Below are positions 1-9,459 of a DNA stretch of 64,000 bases, piece after piece. The stretch is from Paenibacillus agilis (GTDB lineage Bacteria > Bacillota > Bacilli > Paenibacillales > Paenibacillaceae). The DNA is taken from NCBI RefSeq assembly GCF_007786455.1, contig NZ_VNJK01000001.1, positions 3,000,673 through 3,064,672 of the forward strand. Reading direction: 5' to 3'. Position 1 is the stretch's first letter, and each line of letters begins with the position of its first letter. The notes beneath the pieces are model-generated. The model ran no database searches. It was not told where the DNA came from and worked only from the letters and a program-made list of their open reading frames with translations. Both the position numbers and the translations under genes were made by a program.

Positions 1-936
1 TTCGTATCCGATATTATCTGAAGTTAGCCCTTCTTCATAAAGCGTCTGGGATAGTTTTGTACTGCTGCCCAACATAAGATCAAGCATAATGCGTGTCGCC
101 AGCTCATGCTCTAGCAATGCTTTTCCTTCTAAGCCTGGGCGCTCTTCTTTACATCCGAACAAGCATTTAGCCATCGACACAGGCAAGCTCGTTACTTTGC
201 GAGGCGTTCGTACTTGTAACGGCTCCTCATCGAAGAATCGTTCGATTTCCCCTTGTTTTGAAAAAGACTTGGCTGCTTGATTCCCGCGCACTAACTCAAA
301 TATTTGCTCTGGCTCTACACCACCCACAATAAATAGCATCATATTAGAAGGGTGATAGAAAGTATGGTAGCACTGAAGAAGCGTGTCTCTCGTAATTTCT
401 TGTATCGATTCAACCGTACCTGCAATGTCAATATAAATCGGATGGCGCTGATACATTGCTTCAATAAGTCCGAAGTACGCTCTCCAATCCGCATTATCAC
501 GATACATATTGATCTCTTGCTCGATAATGCCTTTTTCTTTCTCTACACTTTCTACGGAGAAATAAGGATTTTGCACAAAATCAATCAAAGTGGTTATGTT
601 CTTTTCAATTTGATCAGTAGCAGAAAATAAATATACCGTACGATCAAATGTTGTAAAGGCGTTTGCAGAAGCACCTTGTTGGGCAAAGGAAGTGAATACA
701 TCTCCTTCGGGCTCCTCAAACATTTTATGTTCTAAAAAATGTGCGATTCCATCTGGTACTTGGACAGGTTCCTCACCTTCTACCTTAAAATGATTGTCGA
801 TGGAACCATATCGAGTAGAAAAAGTCGCATATGTTTTCTGAAAACCTGGCTTTGGTAAAACATAAACATCTAAACCATTGTCCATACGCTCATAGTAAAG
901 TGTCTCTTGGATGCGATTGTACTCCCGCTTATTCAT
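1..936 (-). CDS. ymfH: M16 family zinc peptidase YmfH, C-terminal part outside the window
   Basis: About 312 residues are visible. The inverted zinc motif HFLEH sits at residues 66-70, preceded by a typical M16 N-terminus, and a downstream glutamate-rich segment (EKEKGIIEQEINMY) supplies the expected third zinc ligand, so this partner should be catalytic. The start ATG follows GGGAGG and overlaps the stop of the upstream ymfF by one base (TGATG), so the two are translationally coupled. In B. subtilis ymfF and ymfH are adjacent in the same order. M16 peptidases usually work as a catalytic plus a non-catalytic half, and this pair looks like that. The natural substrate is not known to me. Confidence 0.93.
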   Translation of the reverse strand, partial: MNKREYNRIQETLYYERMDNGLDVYVLPKPGFQKTYATFSTRYGSIDNHFKVEGEEPVQVPDGIAHFLEHKMFEEPEGDVFTSFAQQGASANAFTTFDRTVYLFSATDQIEKNITTLIDFVQNPYFSVESVEKEKGIIEQEINMYRDNADWRAYFGLIEAMYQRHPIYIDIAGTVESIQEITRDTLLQCYHTFYHPSNMMLFIVGGVEPEQIFELVRGNQAAKSFSKQGEIERFFDEEPLQVRTPRKVTSLPVSMAKCLFGCKEERPGLEGKALLEHELATRIMLDLMLGSSTKLSQTLYEEGLTSDNIGYE

Positions 937-2225
937 CACTTCTTTTCCTCCCGATTGCGTAAGACATAAATCGTATCGAGATGAAACGTTGCTGCCGCAG
1001 TCTGTATCTCATCAGCAGTAACATCTCCCAATTGTTCAATTAAGCTGGAGGTAGTTCTTTCACGTCCCGATAGGACACGATTGAAATCAAAGCTTATCAT
1101 TTCAAAAGCAGAATCATCTATTTCTCTCAATTGATTGGCGATCATCGCTTTCGTTTGACTTAGCTCCAATGACTCAATACGTCCTTGACGCATCACTTCC
1201 AGCTGTTCTTGGATAATCGTTGAGGCTTTGTCAATCTTGTCAAATTCTACGCCTGACTGAATCGTACAAATACCTTTATGTCCATCAAAGCGGGATGAAG
1301 CATAGTAAGCAAGACTGTTCTTCTCACGCACATTGATAAATAATTTGGAATGTGGATAGCTGCCCAATACTCCATTGTACAACAGGGCCGCAGGATATTT
1401 ATCGTCATGATACGTAATGGTGGAGCGGAGACCCATATTAAGCTTGCCTTGCGTAACATCCAATCTGTCGGTTACATAACGAGGATCCCCTGTACGCGGA
1501 ACAGACAATGAGCGGATATAAGCTACATCTTGGGTACGCTGCACTTGAAAATACTTTTCTACATACGATTGTACGGTAGAAAGATCGGTATCACCAATGA
1601 CATAAATATCGATGCTAGCATGCTCAAGCCACCATTTATACGTATCATATAAAGGTTTCGACTCAACTTTCTTCACTTCATCACGGCTTCCTAGCGGATG
1701 GAGTCGATAAGGTTCATCCTTGCACATCTCTTCCACGCATCGTTCTTGAGCATAGCGAATCTTATCGTTTACGATCGCCTCCAAGCGCTTGCGCACCGTC
1801 TCTTTTTCCTCATGAACATATTTATCTCGAAACTTTTCCTGTTCTACGACAGGAGCTGTAATCGCTTCACCTAAAAATTGAAAGCCTTGCTCCAATAATG
1901 GTTTTGTCGTGTTAACAAATGCATCATTTATGATGTCCATGCGAAACTGAACAATTTGATAGTCCCCTCGCTTATATACATCAAAGCCAAATCCTGCTCC
2001 ATACAGCTCATCTAGACGTTCACGAAACTGGATCGTTTCAGGCAAAGAAGTTGTACCGCGTCTCAATACGAATGGCGTCAAGCCAACAGCTGTAACCGTC
2101 TCCTCCTTTAAGGGAACACCGATATAGGCACCGATGGCAAAAGTCTTGAATCGCTTACTCGGCATTACATGGATACGAATACCGTTCACAACACCTCGTT
2201 CAAATGCTTGTTGGCGAACCTTCAC
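936..2225 (-). CDS. ymfF: M16 family peptidase-like protein YmfF, zinc motif lost
   Basis: This 429-residue protein has the M16 fold but lacks HXXEH: where the zinc helix should be it reads TPFVLRRGT. It is therefore probably the structural, non-catalytic partner of YmfH, whose gene follows with a one-base overlap. The conserved C-terminal half contains the usual SYPHSKLFINVREKNSLAYY region. I place the start at GTG 2225, ten bases after AGGAG; the longer TTG-initiated version at 2234 would start one base after the ribosome binding site. The roughly 300 bases upstream hold the sleB terminator and AT-rich sequence that probably carries the ymfF promoter, which I could not assign with confidence. 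Confidence 0.9.
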   Translation of the reverse strand: MKVRQQAFERGVVNGIRIHVMPSKRFKTFAIGAYIGVPLKEETVTAVGLTPFVLRRGTTSLPETIQFRERLDELYGAGFGFDVYKRGDYQIVQFRMDIINDAFVNTTKPLLEQGFQFLGEAITAPVVEQEKFRDKYVHEEKETVRKRLEAIVNDKIRYAQERCVEEMCKDEPYRLHPLGSRDEVKKVESKPLYDTYKWWLEHASIDIYVIGDTDLSTVQSYVEKYFQVQRTQDVAYIRSLSVPRTGDPRYVTDRLDVTQGKLNMGLRSTITYHDDKYPAALLYNGVLGSYPHSKLFINVREKNSLAYYASSRFDGHKGICTIQSGVEFDKIDKASTIIQEQLEVMRQGRIESLELSQTKAMIANQLREIDDSAFEMISFDFNRVLSGRERTTSSLIEQLGDVTADEIQTAAATFHLDTIYVLRNREEKK

Positions 2226-2366
2226 GATAGGCAATCTCCTTTTCTCTGTCAGTTAATTGTCCTTACATCAAGATGTTAGCTCTAAATCAATTAAATCATA
2301 TCCTCACATACAGTATATGCATGTTATTAACATATCAACATCTTACTTCTAAATGACGCATTATAC

Positions 2367-2405
2367 AAAAGGAAGAAGCAGTGCCGTTAGGCTAACCGCT
2401 TCTTC
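2367..2405 (-). terminator. Probable intrinsic terminator of sleB
   Basis: Arms GAAGAAGC (2398-2405 on the other side) and GCTTCTTC (2372-2379) enclose a second short hairpin (GTTA/TAAC) and are followed on the minus strand by CCTTTTG. The T-run is short, so strength is uncertain. It lies 120 bases beyond the sleB stop and about 140 bases before ymfF. Confidence 0.55.
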
Positions 2406-2525
2406 GCTTGTGCAATGAATGTTTATTTTCGTAAAAATGCAGCTGTTGCTGCTCTGCTTCATGTTTATGGATGGATCGTACCCTTACCGTCGATATACGT
2501 TGTAAATAGACTCCGCTGGTGTGCT

Positions 2526-3284
2526 CTACATGCAAAAGATATGTTTGCCGATAGTCTTCACTTGCGGACGTGTCCATATCCATTTGGATGTTGCTGTCAC
2601 CGGATTAAAATAGTACAAGCAGCCACCAGATGGGTCCCATCCATCAACTGCATCTTGCACAGCTTGTCGTGCTTTTTCATTAGGGGTCAAATAAATTTGT
2701 CCATCAGCAACTGCCGTAAAGGCACGTGGCTGGAATATGACTCCTGCAGCTGTGTTAGGGAAACTTGGTGACTTTATGCGGTTTATAATAACTGCAGCTA
2801 CAGCTACTTGCCCTTCATACGGCTCTCCGCGGGCTTCTCCATAAACCGCATTTGCCATAAGCTTCAAGTCATTTTCGGTTAATCCCAAATTATTGGAGCC
2901 GCTTGGCTTAGACTTAGGTTTTCCTGTTGATGCTTGCGGCGGTTTTGAAGTCTTAGATGATGGGCTCCAATTTTTCGTAGCCTTTACTAATTTGGAGCGT
3001 GTCTTTGAACCTACAATTCCATCAACCTTCAATCCGAACTGAGATTGAAACCATTTTACAGCACCTTGCGTCTTGCTTCCAAATACACCGTCTACTTTGC
3101 CGTAGTAATATCCCAAAAAGGAAAGACGTCCTTGTAACTCCGTTACGTCTTGTCCTCTAGAGCCAGATTGCAATTGGGCTCCACTAAAGGCAGCAGTACT
3201 ATCTGACATATGTGTATACTGATAAGCCCCGAACAGGATGCATACCATACAGACGGTAATCCAGATTATCCGTTTTCTCATCAT
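2526..3284 (-). CDS. sleB: SleB-like spore cortex-lytic enzyme
   Basis: 252 residues: an N-terminal hydrophobic signal or anchor (about 5-22), one peptidoglycan-binding type 1 domain (about 40-100, with LQGRLSFLGYYYGKVDG), a Lys/Ser/Pro linker, and a SleB/CwlJ hydrolase domain (about 130-252). The likely catalytic glutamate is in YGEARGEPYEGQ, and the domain closes with the typical KTIGKHIFC. SleB enzymes cleave muramic-lactam cortex during germination and are made in the forespore. The gene stands alone after spoIIIE with no ypeB beside it in this window, unlike the sleB-ypeB pair of B. subtilis. Another cell wall hydrolase of the same fold is possible but the domain order fits SleB. A strong sigma-G-type promoter lies directly upstream. 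Confidence 0.88.
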   Translation of the reverse strand: MMRKRIIWITVCMVCILFGAYQYTHMSDSTAAFSGAQLQSGSRGQDVTELQGRLSFLGYYYGKVDGVFGSKTQGAVKWFQSQFGLKVDGIVGSKTRSKLVKATKNWSPSSKTSKPPQASTGKPKSKPSGSNNLGLTENDLKLMANAVYGEARGEPYEGQVAVAAVIINRIKSPSFPNTAAGVIFQPRAFTAVADGQIYLTPNEKARQAVQDAVDGWDPSGGCLYYFNPVTATSKWIWTRPQVKTIGKHIFCM

Positions 3285-3325
3285 CGTTACCTCTTTCGTT
3301 CTTGGTTTGACAGTATTGGCAACTT

Positions 3326-3355
3326 TATTATGAGATAACGGATTATGTTCTATAC
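3326..3355 (-). promoter_or_regulatory. Candidate sigma-G promoter of sleB
   Basis: On the minus strand GTATA (3351-3355) and CATAATA (3326-3332) are separated by 18 bases. This matches the forespore sigma-G consensus (GHATR, 17-18 bases, CATXHTA) at every defined position. Transcription would start near 3319, giving a leader of about 35 bases with AAAGAGG before the start codon. The site lies only a few bases after the spoIIIE stop. Confidence 0.7.
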
Positions 3356-3362
3356 ACGTCTT

Positions 3363-6113
3363 TTAGGAAGACAACTTTGTTTGTTGATATTGCTCCAAAG
3401 TCATCAAGACTTCACGCGGACGACTTCCATCAGGAGGCCCTATAATCCCTTGCATCTGCATCGATTCAATGAGCCGGCTCGCACGGTTGTACCCAACACG
3501 CAATCTGCGCTGCAATAACGACGCAGACGCTTGTTGTCCTTCAAGCACGATCGTAACAGCCTGCTCGAACAATTCATCAACCGGCTCCCCATCAAATGAA
3601 GCAAGGTCATCAATCTCAGGAACCAAATCTTCATTGTATTCCGCCGTTCCTTGATCTCGACAGAATGACACCACGGCCTCTACCTCTGGATCAGATAAGA
3701 ATGCGCCCTGAACCCGTTGCGGCTTCGAAGAGCCCATAGGAAGATACAGCATATCCCCTCGACCAAGCAGCTTCTCAGCACCAGCCATGTCTAGAATTGT
3801 ACGGGAATCCACTTGTGAAGATACACCGAATGCAATACGGGACGGGATGTTCGCCTTGATAACGCCTGTAATTACGTCAACAGACGGTCTTTGAGTCGCG
3901 ATTATAAGGTGAATGCCCGCTGCACGCGCCATTTGGGCCAAACGACAGATTGCATCTTCAACGTCATTCGCAGCAACCATCATCAAGTCAGCCAACTCGT
4001 CCACAATAACGACGATATAAGGTAGTAATTTCTCTTTGTCATCTCCGACCAGTTTGTTGTAGCCTTCGATATTTCTTGTAGCAGACTTGGAGAATAACTC
4101 ATATCGCTTTTCCATTTCGACTACAATCTTCTTCAGCGCTAAAGATGCGCGACGAGGATCGGTTACGACAGGTGCTAACAAATGCGGAATGCCATTATAC
4201 ACGTTCAGCTCAACCATCTTAGGATCGATCATTAGAAACTTTACTTCGTCAGGCTTTGCTTTATACAAAATACTTGTAATGATCCCGTTAATGCAAACTG
4301 ACTTACCTGATCCGGTAGCACCCGCAACGAGCAAGTGAGGCATCCGGGCTAAATTGCCTATAATAGGTGCTCCTGAAATATCACGCCCGAGTGCAATCGT
4401 TATATTCGAGTTGGCATCGACAAATGTCGGTGTTTCCATAACTTCACGCATCGTAACTATTGACACTTCATTGTTAGGCACTTCAATTCCGATTGCAGAC
4501 TTGCCTGGGATTGGCGCTTCCATCCGAATATCCTTAGCAGCCAAGGCCAATGCAATATCGTCAGACAGGCTTACAATACGACTAACCTTGACTCCAATAT
4601 CAGGCTGAATCTCATAACGAGTGACTGCAGGTCCACGAACAACTTCTAACACCTTAGCTCGAACACTGAAGCTCTCCAATGTAGCTTCTAGCTTACGAGC
4701 AGTTTGCATGAAGTCCGCTTGCTCTCCTCCTTTGCCGCTGCCTTGTGGTTTGGCCAGCAAAGAGAAGTTCGGCAATTTGTACGGCTTAACGGGCGGTTTA
4801 ACTGGGACTACAATCTCTTCCTCATTGGAGACACTGTCTTGCTGTATACCATTCGTTACATCAAGTGTCGAAGATACTTCCTCTCCTGCTGCTGGGAGCT
4901 GTGGCAATGAAGGTAAAGAAGCATCTACCATGCCTGTTGTAGATTGTTTGCCATCAGACACATTATCTAATTCAATGTTCCAATCTTCATCTACGTCATC
5001 TTGCGTCCCTATTTGTCCATCAGCAGCGGGATTCCAACCATCATATTCAGGGGACATAAAGTCTCGGAACAATGGGCCATTACGATCTTCAGCTTCATTT
5101 TCGTAAGGATCGTTGTCAACGTTGCTCGTACTGTGATAACCACGTGTATGTTGCGCATCTCGCCCCGTGCGTGCATCTGCATCAGAGCTGGGCACATCAG
5201 TCCATTCTGCTTCAACAGCAGACTCAGCCTTCGTCCGTTTGCCTTTTCGTTTCAATGAACGATCTAACCATTCATCATCTGCATCAACCAGCTCGTCCTC
5301 ATTAGAGACATTGCGTCTATCGCCAAATAATTGAAAGAACACAGGTGTCTTAGATGCTTTACGTGGAGGACCATACTCTTCACTATCTTCATCATCAGAG
5401 AAATCAGGAATGTTATCGTTCTTGGAGACTTCTCGTTTCTTCTGCTCAGCCTCACGAACTTTGCGCTCATTGATGCGTGCCTTACGCTGCTTATGTATAG
5501 CCTTCATTAGTTTTTTAATTTGCGTGCGCATCAGTTGCGCGAGTTCGACATAAGATAATTGGGTTGCCAGCATAAAGCCAATAATAAATAGAACGATTAT
5601 TAACAACTTCGTCCCTAATGCCCCAAATAATGCAAAAACGAGGCAATATAGCGCTGCCCCTATATACCCGCCGCTTATGTCTTTATTCCACATATCACTT
5701 GCTGTTCCCGTTTCCGCAGCAGTAATTAGTTCTTCCTTCATTGTGTTATGTATTGCTTGAAATATGCTTCCCGCACTAATATCATCTGCTACTGGAAGCA
5801 GCCGCATTTCTACTGCACTCATCGTGCTCATCATCGTGAATCCGATAAGGATTATTAATAATCCTGACTTTCTTGCGCTCCAACCGTTAGGCCATTGCCG
5901 TTTAATCATTACAGCTAAACCTACATAAATAAGAACAAGCGGTATAACAAAGTAAAACTTTCCAAGCAGTAATCCGAACAGCTTGGACAACGCTCGTCCG
6001 AAGGCTGCTCCGCCAGAAAGCGCGATGACAGAGCTCGTTATGAGCAATATACCGTATATTTCATATTTTAGGCTCTTGCTTAAAGACTGCTTTTTACGTT
6101 TTCTTCGGGCCAA
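3363..6113 (-). CDS. spoIIIE: FtsK/SpoIIIE family DNA translocase
   Basis: 916 residues, longer than the roughly 790 of B. subtilis SpoIIIE. Four or more N-terminal membrane segments (about 18-200) are followed by a long acidic, poorly ordered linker (about 215-450), the motor domain with Walker A GATGSGKS near residue 597 and Walker [12 protein letters not shown] near 705, and a C-terminal gamma winged helix (from about 838) that reads oriented DNA motifs. It pumps the chromosome through the division or sporulation septum. The start is TTG after GGAGGTG with a nine-base gap. Position after tepA and ylzJ is the B. subtilis spoIIIE locus. The extra length is in the linker. A division-specific FtsK role cannot be excluded. 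Confidence 0.95.
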   Translation of the reverse strand: MARRKRKKQSLSKSLKYEIYGILLITSSVIALSGGAAFGRALSKLFGLLLGKFYFVIPLVLIYVGLAVMIKRQWPNGWSARKSGLLIILIGFTMMSTMSAVEMRLLPVADDISAGSIFQAIHNTMKEELITAAETGTASDMWNKDISGGYIGAALYCLVFALFGALGTKLLIIVLFIIGFMLATQLSYVELAQLMRTQIKKLMKAIHKQRKARINERKVREAEQKKREVSKNDNIPDFSDDEDSEEYGPPRKASKTPVFFQLFGDRRNVSNEDELVDADDEWLDRSLKRKGKRTKAESAVEAEWTDVPSSDADARTGRDAQHTRGYHSTSNVDNDPYENEAEDRNGPLFRDFMSPEYDGWNPAADGQIGTQDDVDEDWNIELDNVSDGKQSTTGMVDASLPSLPQLPAAGEEVSSTLDVTNGIQQDSVSNEEEIVVPVKPPVKPYKLPNFSLLAKPQGSGKGGEQADFMQTARKLEATLESFSVRAKVLEVVRGPAVTRYEIQPDIGVKVSRIVSLSDDIALALAAKDIRMEAPIPGKSAIGIEVPNNEVSIVTMREVMETPTFVDANSNITIALGRDISGAPIIGNLARMPHLLVAGATGSGKSVCINGIITSILYKAKPDEVKFLMIDPKMVELNVYNGIPHLLAPVVTDPRRASLALKKIVVEMEKRYELFSKSATRNIEGYNKLVGDDKEKLLPYIVVIVDELADLMMVAANDVEDAICRLAQMARAAGIHLIIATQRPSVDVITGVIKANIPSRIAFGVSSQVDSRTILDMAGAEKLLGRGDMLYLPMGSSKPQRVQGAFLSDPEVEAVVSFCRDQGTAEYNEDLVPEIDDLASFDGEPVDELFEQAVTIVLEGQQASASLLQRRLRVGYNRASRLIESMQMQGIIGPPDGSRPREVLMTLEQYQQTKLSS

Positions 6114-6134
6114 TTGTTGTCACCTCCACATGCC

Positions 6135-6143
6135 ATTATATCA
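6135..6143 (-). promoter_or_regulatory. Extended -10 promoter of spoIIIE/ftsK
   Basis: The minus strand reads TGATATAAT, a perfect -10 with the extended TG motif. No good -35 is present 17 bases upstream (TAGTAA), as is common for extended -10 promoters. Transcription would start about 15 bases before the TTG start codon, leaving just room for GGAGGTG. Confidence 0.6.
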
Positions 6144-6144
6144 C

Positions 6145-6158
6145 AGAACAGCCGTTCT
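6145..6158 (-). promoter_or_regulatory. LexA-like operator dyad before spoIIIE/ftsK
   Basis: AGAAC-N4-GTTCT is a perfect dyad resembling the Bacillota SOS box (core GAAC-N4-GTTC). It abuts the -10 above, inside the -35/-10 spacer, where a bound repressor would block RNA polymerase. A second GTTCTG half-site lies at 6165-6170. Chance occurrence of the core somewhere in 64 kb is about one, so only the position supports it. Confidence 0.4.
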
Positions 6159-6209
6159 TACTATGTTCTGCCGTTATCTGCTTTGTGGTCATTTTGGAGA
6201 CAGACACGC

Positions 6210-6266
6210 AAAATAGCGTAGTTATCATGAACAGGGCTTACTCGTTCTTTCAATCCACGCTATTTT
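6210..6266 (-). terminator. Inverted repeat after ylzJ, possible terminator
   Basis: Ten-base perfect arms AAAATAGCGT and ACGCTATTTT enclose about 37 bases that contain a short GAAC/GTTC pairing. The downstream arm itself ends in TTTT on the minus strand, which could serve as a weak U-tract. It starts 13 bases after the ylzJ stop and would separate the tepA-ylzJ transcript from spoIIIE. Confidence 0.4.
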
Positions 6267-6278
6267 TAATTGAGTTGT

Positions 6279-6512
6279 TTACGTTTTATTTAGTTGTAGA
6301 ACGGTTCCTGGCTGTAAGAAGGGATTTAAAAAATCTTGAATCCCGCACGGCTGCAAAATTCTTTCCACACGAATATAATCATCATTAAGACGCTCAACAA
6401 GCAGCAAACGCCCCTCCCAAGCCATTTCATGAAATTCATAGGCTTGCTCTGTTTGCTCTTGGCTTGCGCTTTTAAATATTTCTTCTTCAGGTATAACGGT
6501 ATAAAGAGTCAT
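6279..6512 (-). CDS. ylzJ: YlzJ-like small protein of unknown function
   Basis: 77 residues, acidic, without a signal peptide or membrane segment. It begins MTLYTVIPEEEIF and keeps the YlzJ family pattern, including a central WEGRLLLVE strand. In B. subtilis ylzJ also lies between tepA and spoIIIE, so both sequence and position agree. The gene starts 12 bases after the tepA stop and shares its transcript. I start at the ATG seven bases after GGGGAG rather than at the GTG just before it. No function is known to me. Confidence 0.85.
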   Translation of the reverse strand: MTLYTVIPEEEIFKSASQEQTEQAYEFHEMAWEGRLLLVERLNDDYIRVERILQPCGIQDFLNPFLQPGTVLQLNKT

Positions 6513-6524
6513 CACCTATCTCCC

Positions 6525-7415
6525 CTATCTTGGTGTTGGAGGAATTGGCTGCTTTGTTTCATTACTTAATGTCGGCAAAGACGCAGCTTGCTCTCCTAAA
6601 GGGAGTCTCCGCATTTCGATTAATTCATTCAACCGCTTTAAAGCTTGACCAAGCCCTCCAATTTCATCAATAAGCCCGTGCTTAACTGCCTCTGGTCCAA
6701 TAATCGTTGTTCCAATATCTCGAGTCAGCTCTCCTGTTTTAAACATTAATTCCTTGAATGTTTGATCTGAAATGTTTGAATGCGCAACAACAAATCGAAC
6801 GACCCGCTCCTGCATTTTATCCAAATACTCAAATGTCTGAGGCACACCGATAACAAGGCCTGTCAAACGGATCGGATGTATGGTCATCGTCGCGGTTTCT
6901 GCTATAAATGATGCCTGTCCTGACGTTGCAATAGGTACACCTATACTATGCCCACCACCGAGAACAAGCGTTACAGTTGGCTTCGTCAAAGACGATATCA
7001 TCTCTGCGATTGCTAATCCCGCTTCAACATCTCCTCCAACAGTGTTCAGCATAATCAAAATGCCTTCAATTTTAGGATTTTGTTCTGCTGCGACAAGCTG
7101 TGGAATAATATGTTCATACTTGGTCGTTTTGTTTTGTGGAGGAAGCACGATGTGACCTTCAATCTGACCAATAATATTCAAACAATATATATTGGATTCG
7201 CCCGGGCTCGGAATCGATGCGGTTCCCAACTGCTGTATTGTTTGGATAGCAGGTGGAGCTTCTTTGATCAATGGTGCTTCGATCGGTGGCGCTTGTGGAG
7301 GCTCATCTTGGCGAAGCCATCCTTCTAATGCATCTACATTCCATCTATACATCGATGTAAAATCTAAGCTTGTTTCCATTTTGCTATAGGTTGATAGATC
7401 CTGTGCTTTTGTCAA
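6525..7415 (-). CDS. tepA: ClpP-like serine protease TepA/YmfB
   Basis: 296 residues with a ClpP/crotonase fold. The N-terminal 70 residues are Pro-rich and probably flexible. The catalytic serine is in [14 protein letters not shown] and the histidine in TIHPIR; an upstream strand carries [12 protein letters not shown], as in the ClpP oxyanion region. TepA of B. subtilis is a cytosolic ClpP-like protein linked to protein export and degradation of spore proteins. The start is TTG, twelve bases or fewer after GGAGGGAG. It heads a short unit with ylzJ and follows the RNase J terminator, so its promoter should lie in 7416-7572, where I found no convincing motif. Confidence 0.92.
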   Translation of the reverse strand: MTKAQDLSTYSKMETSLDFTSMYRWNVDALEGWLRQDEPPQAPPIEAPLIKEAPPAIQTIQQLGTASIPSPGESNIYCLNIIGQIEGHIVLPPQNKTTKYEHIIPQLVAAEQNPKIEGILIMLNTVGGDVEAGLAIAEMISSLTKPTVTLVLGGGHSIGVPIATSGQASFIAETATMTIHPIRLTGLVIGVPQTFEYLDKMQERVVRFVVAHSNISDQTFKELMFKTGELTRDIGTTIIGPEAVKHGLIDEIGGLGQALKRLNELIEMRRLPLGEQAASLPTLSNETKQPIPPTPR

Positions 7416-7572
7416 GCTTCTCCCTCCAGTCTGGGAATATACGCTTAGCTTGCGTAGACCACTGTATCGTTATGCAGCATATTTATAATTGTGTTCCTGT
7501 AGAAGTATTAGAAGTACATACAGAGCATGACGATCTCCTATATGAAAAAGAAACAGATGAACGAACAACACT

Positions 7573-7604
7573 AAAAAAGTCCTTTGCCGGGTAGGCAAAG
7601 GACT
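7573..7604 (-). terminator. Intrinsic terminator of RNase J gene
   Basis: Perfect 11-base arms AGTCCTTTGCC and GGCAAAGGACT with a five-base loop, followed on the minus strand by TTTTTT. It is 58 bases past the RNase J stop. Confidence 0.92.
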
Positions 7605-7661
7605 GAATTCAGTGACGTGAGCGCGACCTAAGGTCACACGATATAATAGTTGTATCAATTA

Positions 7662-9338
7662 TTATACTTCCATAATGATTGGAAGTATCATCGGACGGCG
7701 CCGTGTTTGTTCGTATAAGAAACGACCAAGAGCATCTTTCACATGCGTTTTGAGTGAAGCCCACTCATTGACGTTCTCATTCATAAGACGGTGCAGCGTG
7801 GATGTAACAATGCGATTCGCTTCATCGAGTAGACCCTCAGATTCACGAACATAAACAAATCCACGTGAAATAATATCTGGACCAGACATTATTGTACCGT
7901 CCTGCTTGCTTAATGTAACGACGACGACGAGAATACCGTCTTGTGACAACAGCTTGCGGTCGCGCAGAACAATATTGCCTACATCTCCAACTCCAAGACC
8001 ATCTATAAGTACATAGCCAGATGGTACTTTAGAGCCGCGACGAGCAACTCCATTCTGAATCTCAATCGTTTCACCAATATCTGTAATAAAGATATTTTCG
8101 GGTTCAATGCCAACTGATTCTGCCAATCTAGCATGATGACGAAGCATACGATATTCACCGTGAACTGGGATGAAATACTTCGGTTTCATCAAGTTGATCA
8201 TTAGTTTTAGTTCTTCTTGGCTACCGTGTCCAGAAACGTGAACACCAGTCATCGAACCGCCATAAATCACATTTGCACCTAGTCGGAATAGTTCATCAAC
8301 TGTTCGACCAACATATTTCTCGTTGCCTGGGATAGGCGTTGCTGCGATTACAACTGTATCACCCGGAAGGATGTCCACTTTACGATGCGTAGAACGCGCC
8401 ATACGCGTCAATGCAGACATCGGCTCTCCTTGGCTTCCTGTTGACAAAATAGCCACACGATCAGCTGCCATTTTGTTTACTTCTTCAGGCTCAATGAGCA
8501 TTCCGTCAGGAATGTGCAAATAGCCTAGCTCTGAAGCGATGGAGACGACGTTCACCATACTTCTTCCTACTACTGTCAGCTTGCGGTTTGTTGCATATGC
8601 AGCATCAATAACTTGCTGAACACGATGAATATTAGAAGCAAATGTAGCAACAACGACGCGCTGCTGAGCTTTGCTAAAGATATTTTCTAGTTCAACACCA
8701 ACACTGCTTTCTGAAGGCGTGAAGCCTGGACGTTCAGCATTCGTACTGTCTGATAACAGAGCTAGTACACCCTTTTTACCGATCTCAGCCATGCGGTGAA
8801 GATCAGCGTATTGCTCATTAACAGGTGTGTGGTCAAATTTGAAGTCACCCGTATGTACGACAGCCCCTTCAGGAGTATCTAAACATACTCCAACAGAGTC
8901 TGGGATAGAGTGATTCGTTCTAAAGAAGCTCGCACGCATAGATCCTAACTGAACTTCAGAGTCAGCAGTAATCAAGATACGCTTCGTTTCACCAAGAAGG
9001 TTTGCTTCTCTAAGCTTACTCTCAATAAGACCAAGTGTTAGACGAGTACCATACACAGGAACGTTCAAGTGACGCAATACATATGGCAAACCGCCGATAT
9101 GGTCTTCGTGTCCGTGCGTAATCAATATTCCTCTTACTTTATCACGATTCTCTGTTAAATATGAAATGTCTGGAATAACAATATCAATTCCAAGCATATC
9201 TTCTTCAGGGAATTTTAACCCTGCGTCGATAACGACGATGTCATTGCCATATTGAACTGCGTACATGTTCTTACCGATTTCACCTACGCCGCCCAATGCA
9301 AAAATTAAAAGTTTATCCGAGTTGTTTTTCTTCGACAA
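7662..9338 (-). CDS. rnjB: Ribonuclease J, catalytically intact, in the rnjB position
   Basis: 558 residues in metallo-beta-lactamase/beta-CASP order. The zinc motif HGHEDH is at residues 75-80, followed by conserved histidine and aspartate in TNHSIPDS and HTGDFKFD, the beta-CASP motifs (SDSTNAERPG, STGSQGEP, HVSGHGSQEE) and PVHGEYRM. RNase J is a 5'-3' exo- and endoribonuclease in RNA decay. The locus after dapA is where B. subtilis has rnjB, but B. subtilis RNase J2 has lost the catalytic motif while this protein keeps it. The start is probably TTG 9338 (SKKNN follows), twelve bases after AGGAGG; TTG 9344 with a six-base gap is an alternative. Naming as rnjA or rnjB is by position only. Confidence 0.93.
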   Translation of the reverse strand: MSKKNNSDKLLIFALGGVGEIGKNMYAVQYGNDIVVIDAGLKFPEEDMLGIDIVIPDISYLTENRDKVRGILITHGHEDHIGGLPYVLRHLNVPVYGTRLTLGLIESKLREANLLGETKRILITADSEVQLGSMRASFFRTNHSIPDSVGVCLDTPEGAVVHTGDFKFDHTPVNEQYADLHRMAEIGKKGVLALLSDSTNAERPGFTPSESSVGVELENIFSKAQQRVVVATFASNIHRVQQVIDAAYATNRKLTVVGRSMVNVVSIASELGYLHIPDGMLIEPEEVNKMAADRVAILSTGSQGEPMSALTRMARSTHRKVDILPGDTVVIAATPIPGNEKYVGRTVDELFRLGANVIYGGSMTGVHVSGHGSQEELKLMINLMKPKYFIPVHGEYRMLRHHARLAESVGIEPENIFITDIGETIEIQNGVARRGSKVPSGYVLIDGLGVGDVGNIVLRDRKLLSQDGILVVVVTLSKQDGTIMSGPDIISRGFVYVRESEGLLDEANRIVTSTLHRLMNENVNEWASLKTHVKDALGRFLYEQTRRRPMILPIIMEV

Positions 9339-9429
9339 TGTCAATCTTAACCTCCTATATTCAGTTGGCCGTCGCACCAATGAACATCTTTCTTTTGTAA
9401 AATATACCGCACCCAGTCACTTGTAACTC

Positions 9430-9459
9430 ATTATACATGAACGTGTGAGAAAAACACAA
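9430..9459 (-). promoter_or_regulatory. Candidate sigma-A promoter of RNase J gene
   Basis: Minus-strand TTGTGT (9454-9459), 18 bases, then a perfect TATAAT (9430-9435). It would give a leader of about 85 bases. Together with the dapA terminator it accounts for the 300-base gap between the RNase J gene and dapA. Confidence 0.5.

Noticed and set aside
7470-7658. 62-residue minus-strand frame between tepA and the RNase J gene
   Set aside because: It runs through the RNase J terminator stem and lacks a good start; a short AGGAGA-preceded ATG inside it encodes only six residues.
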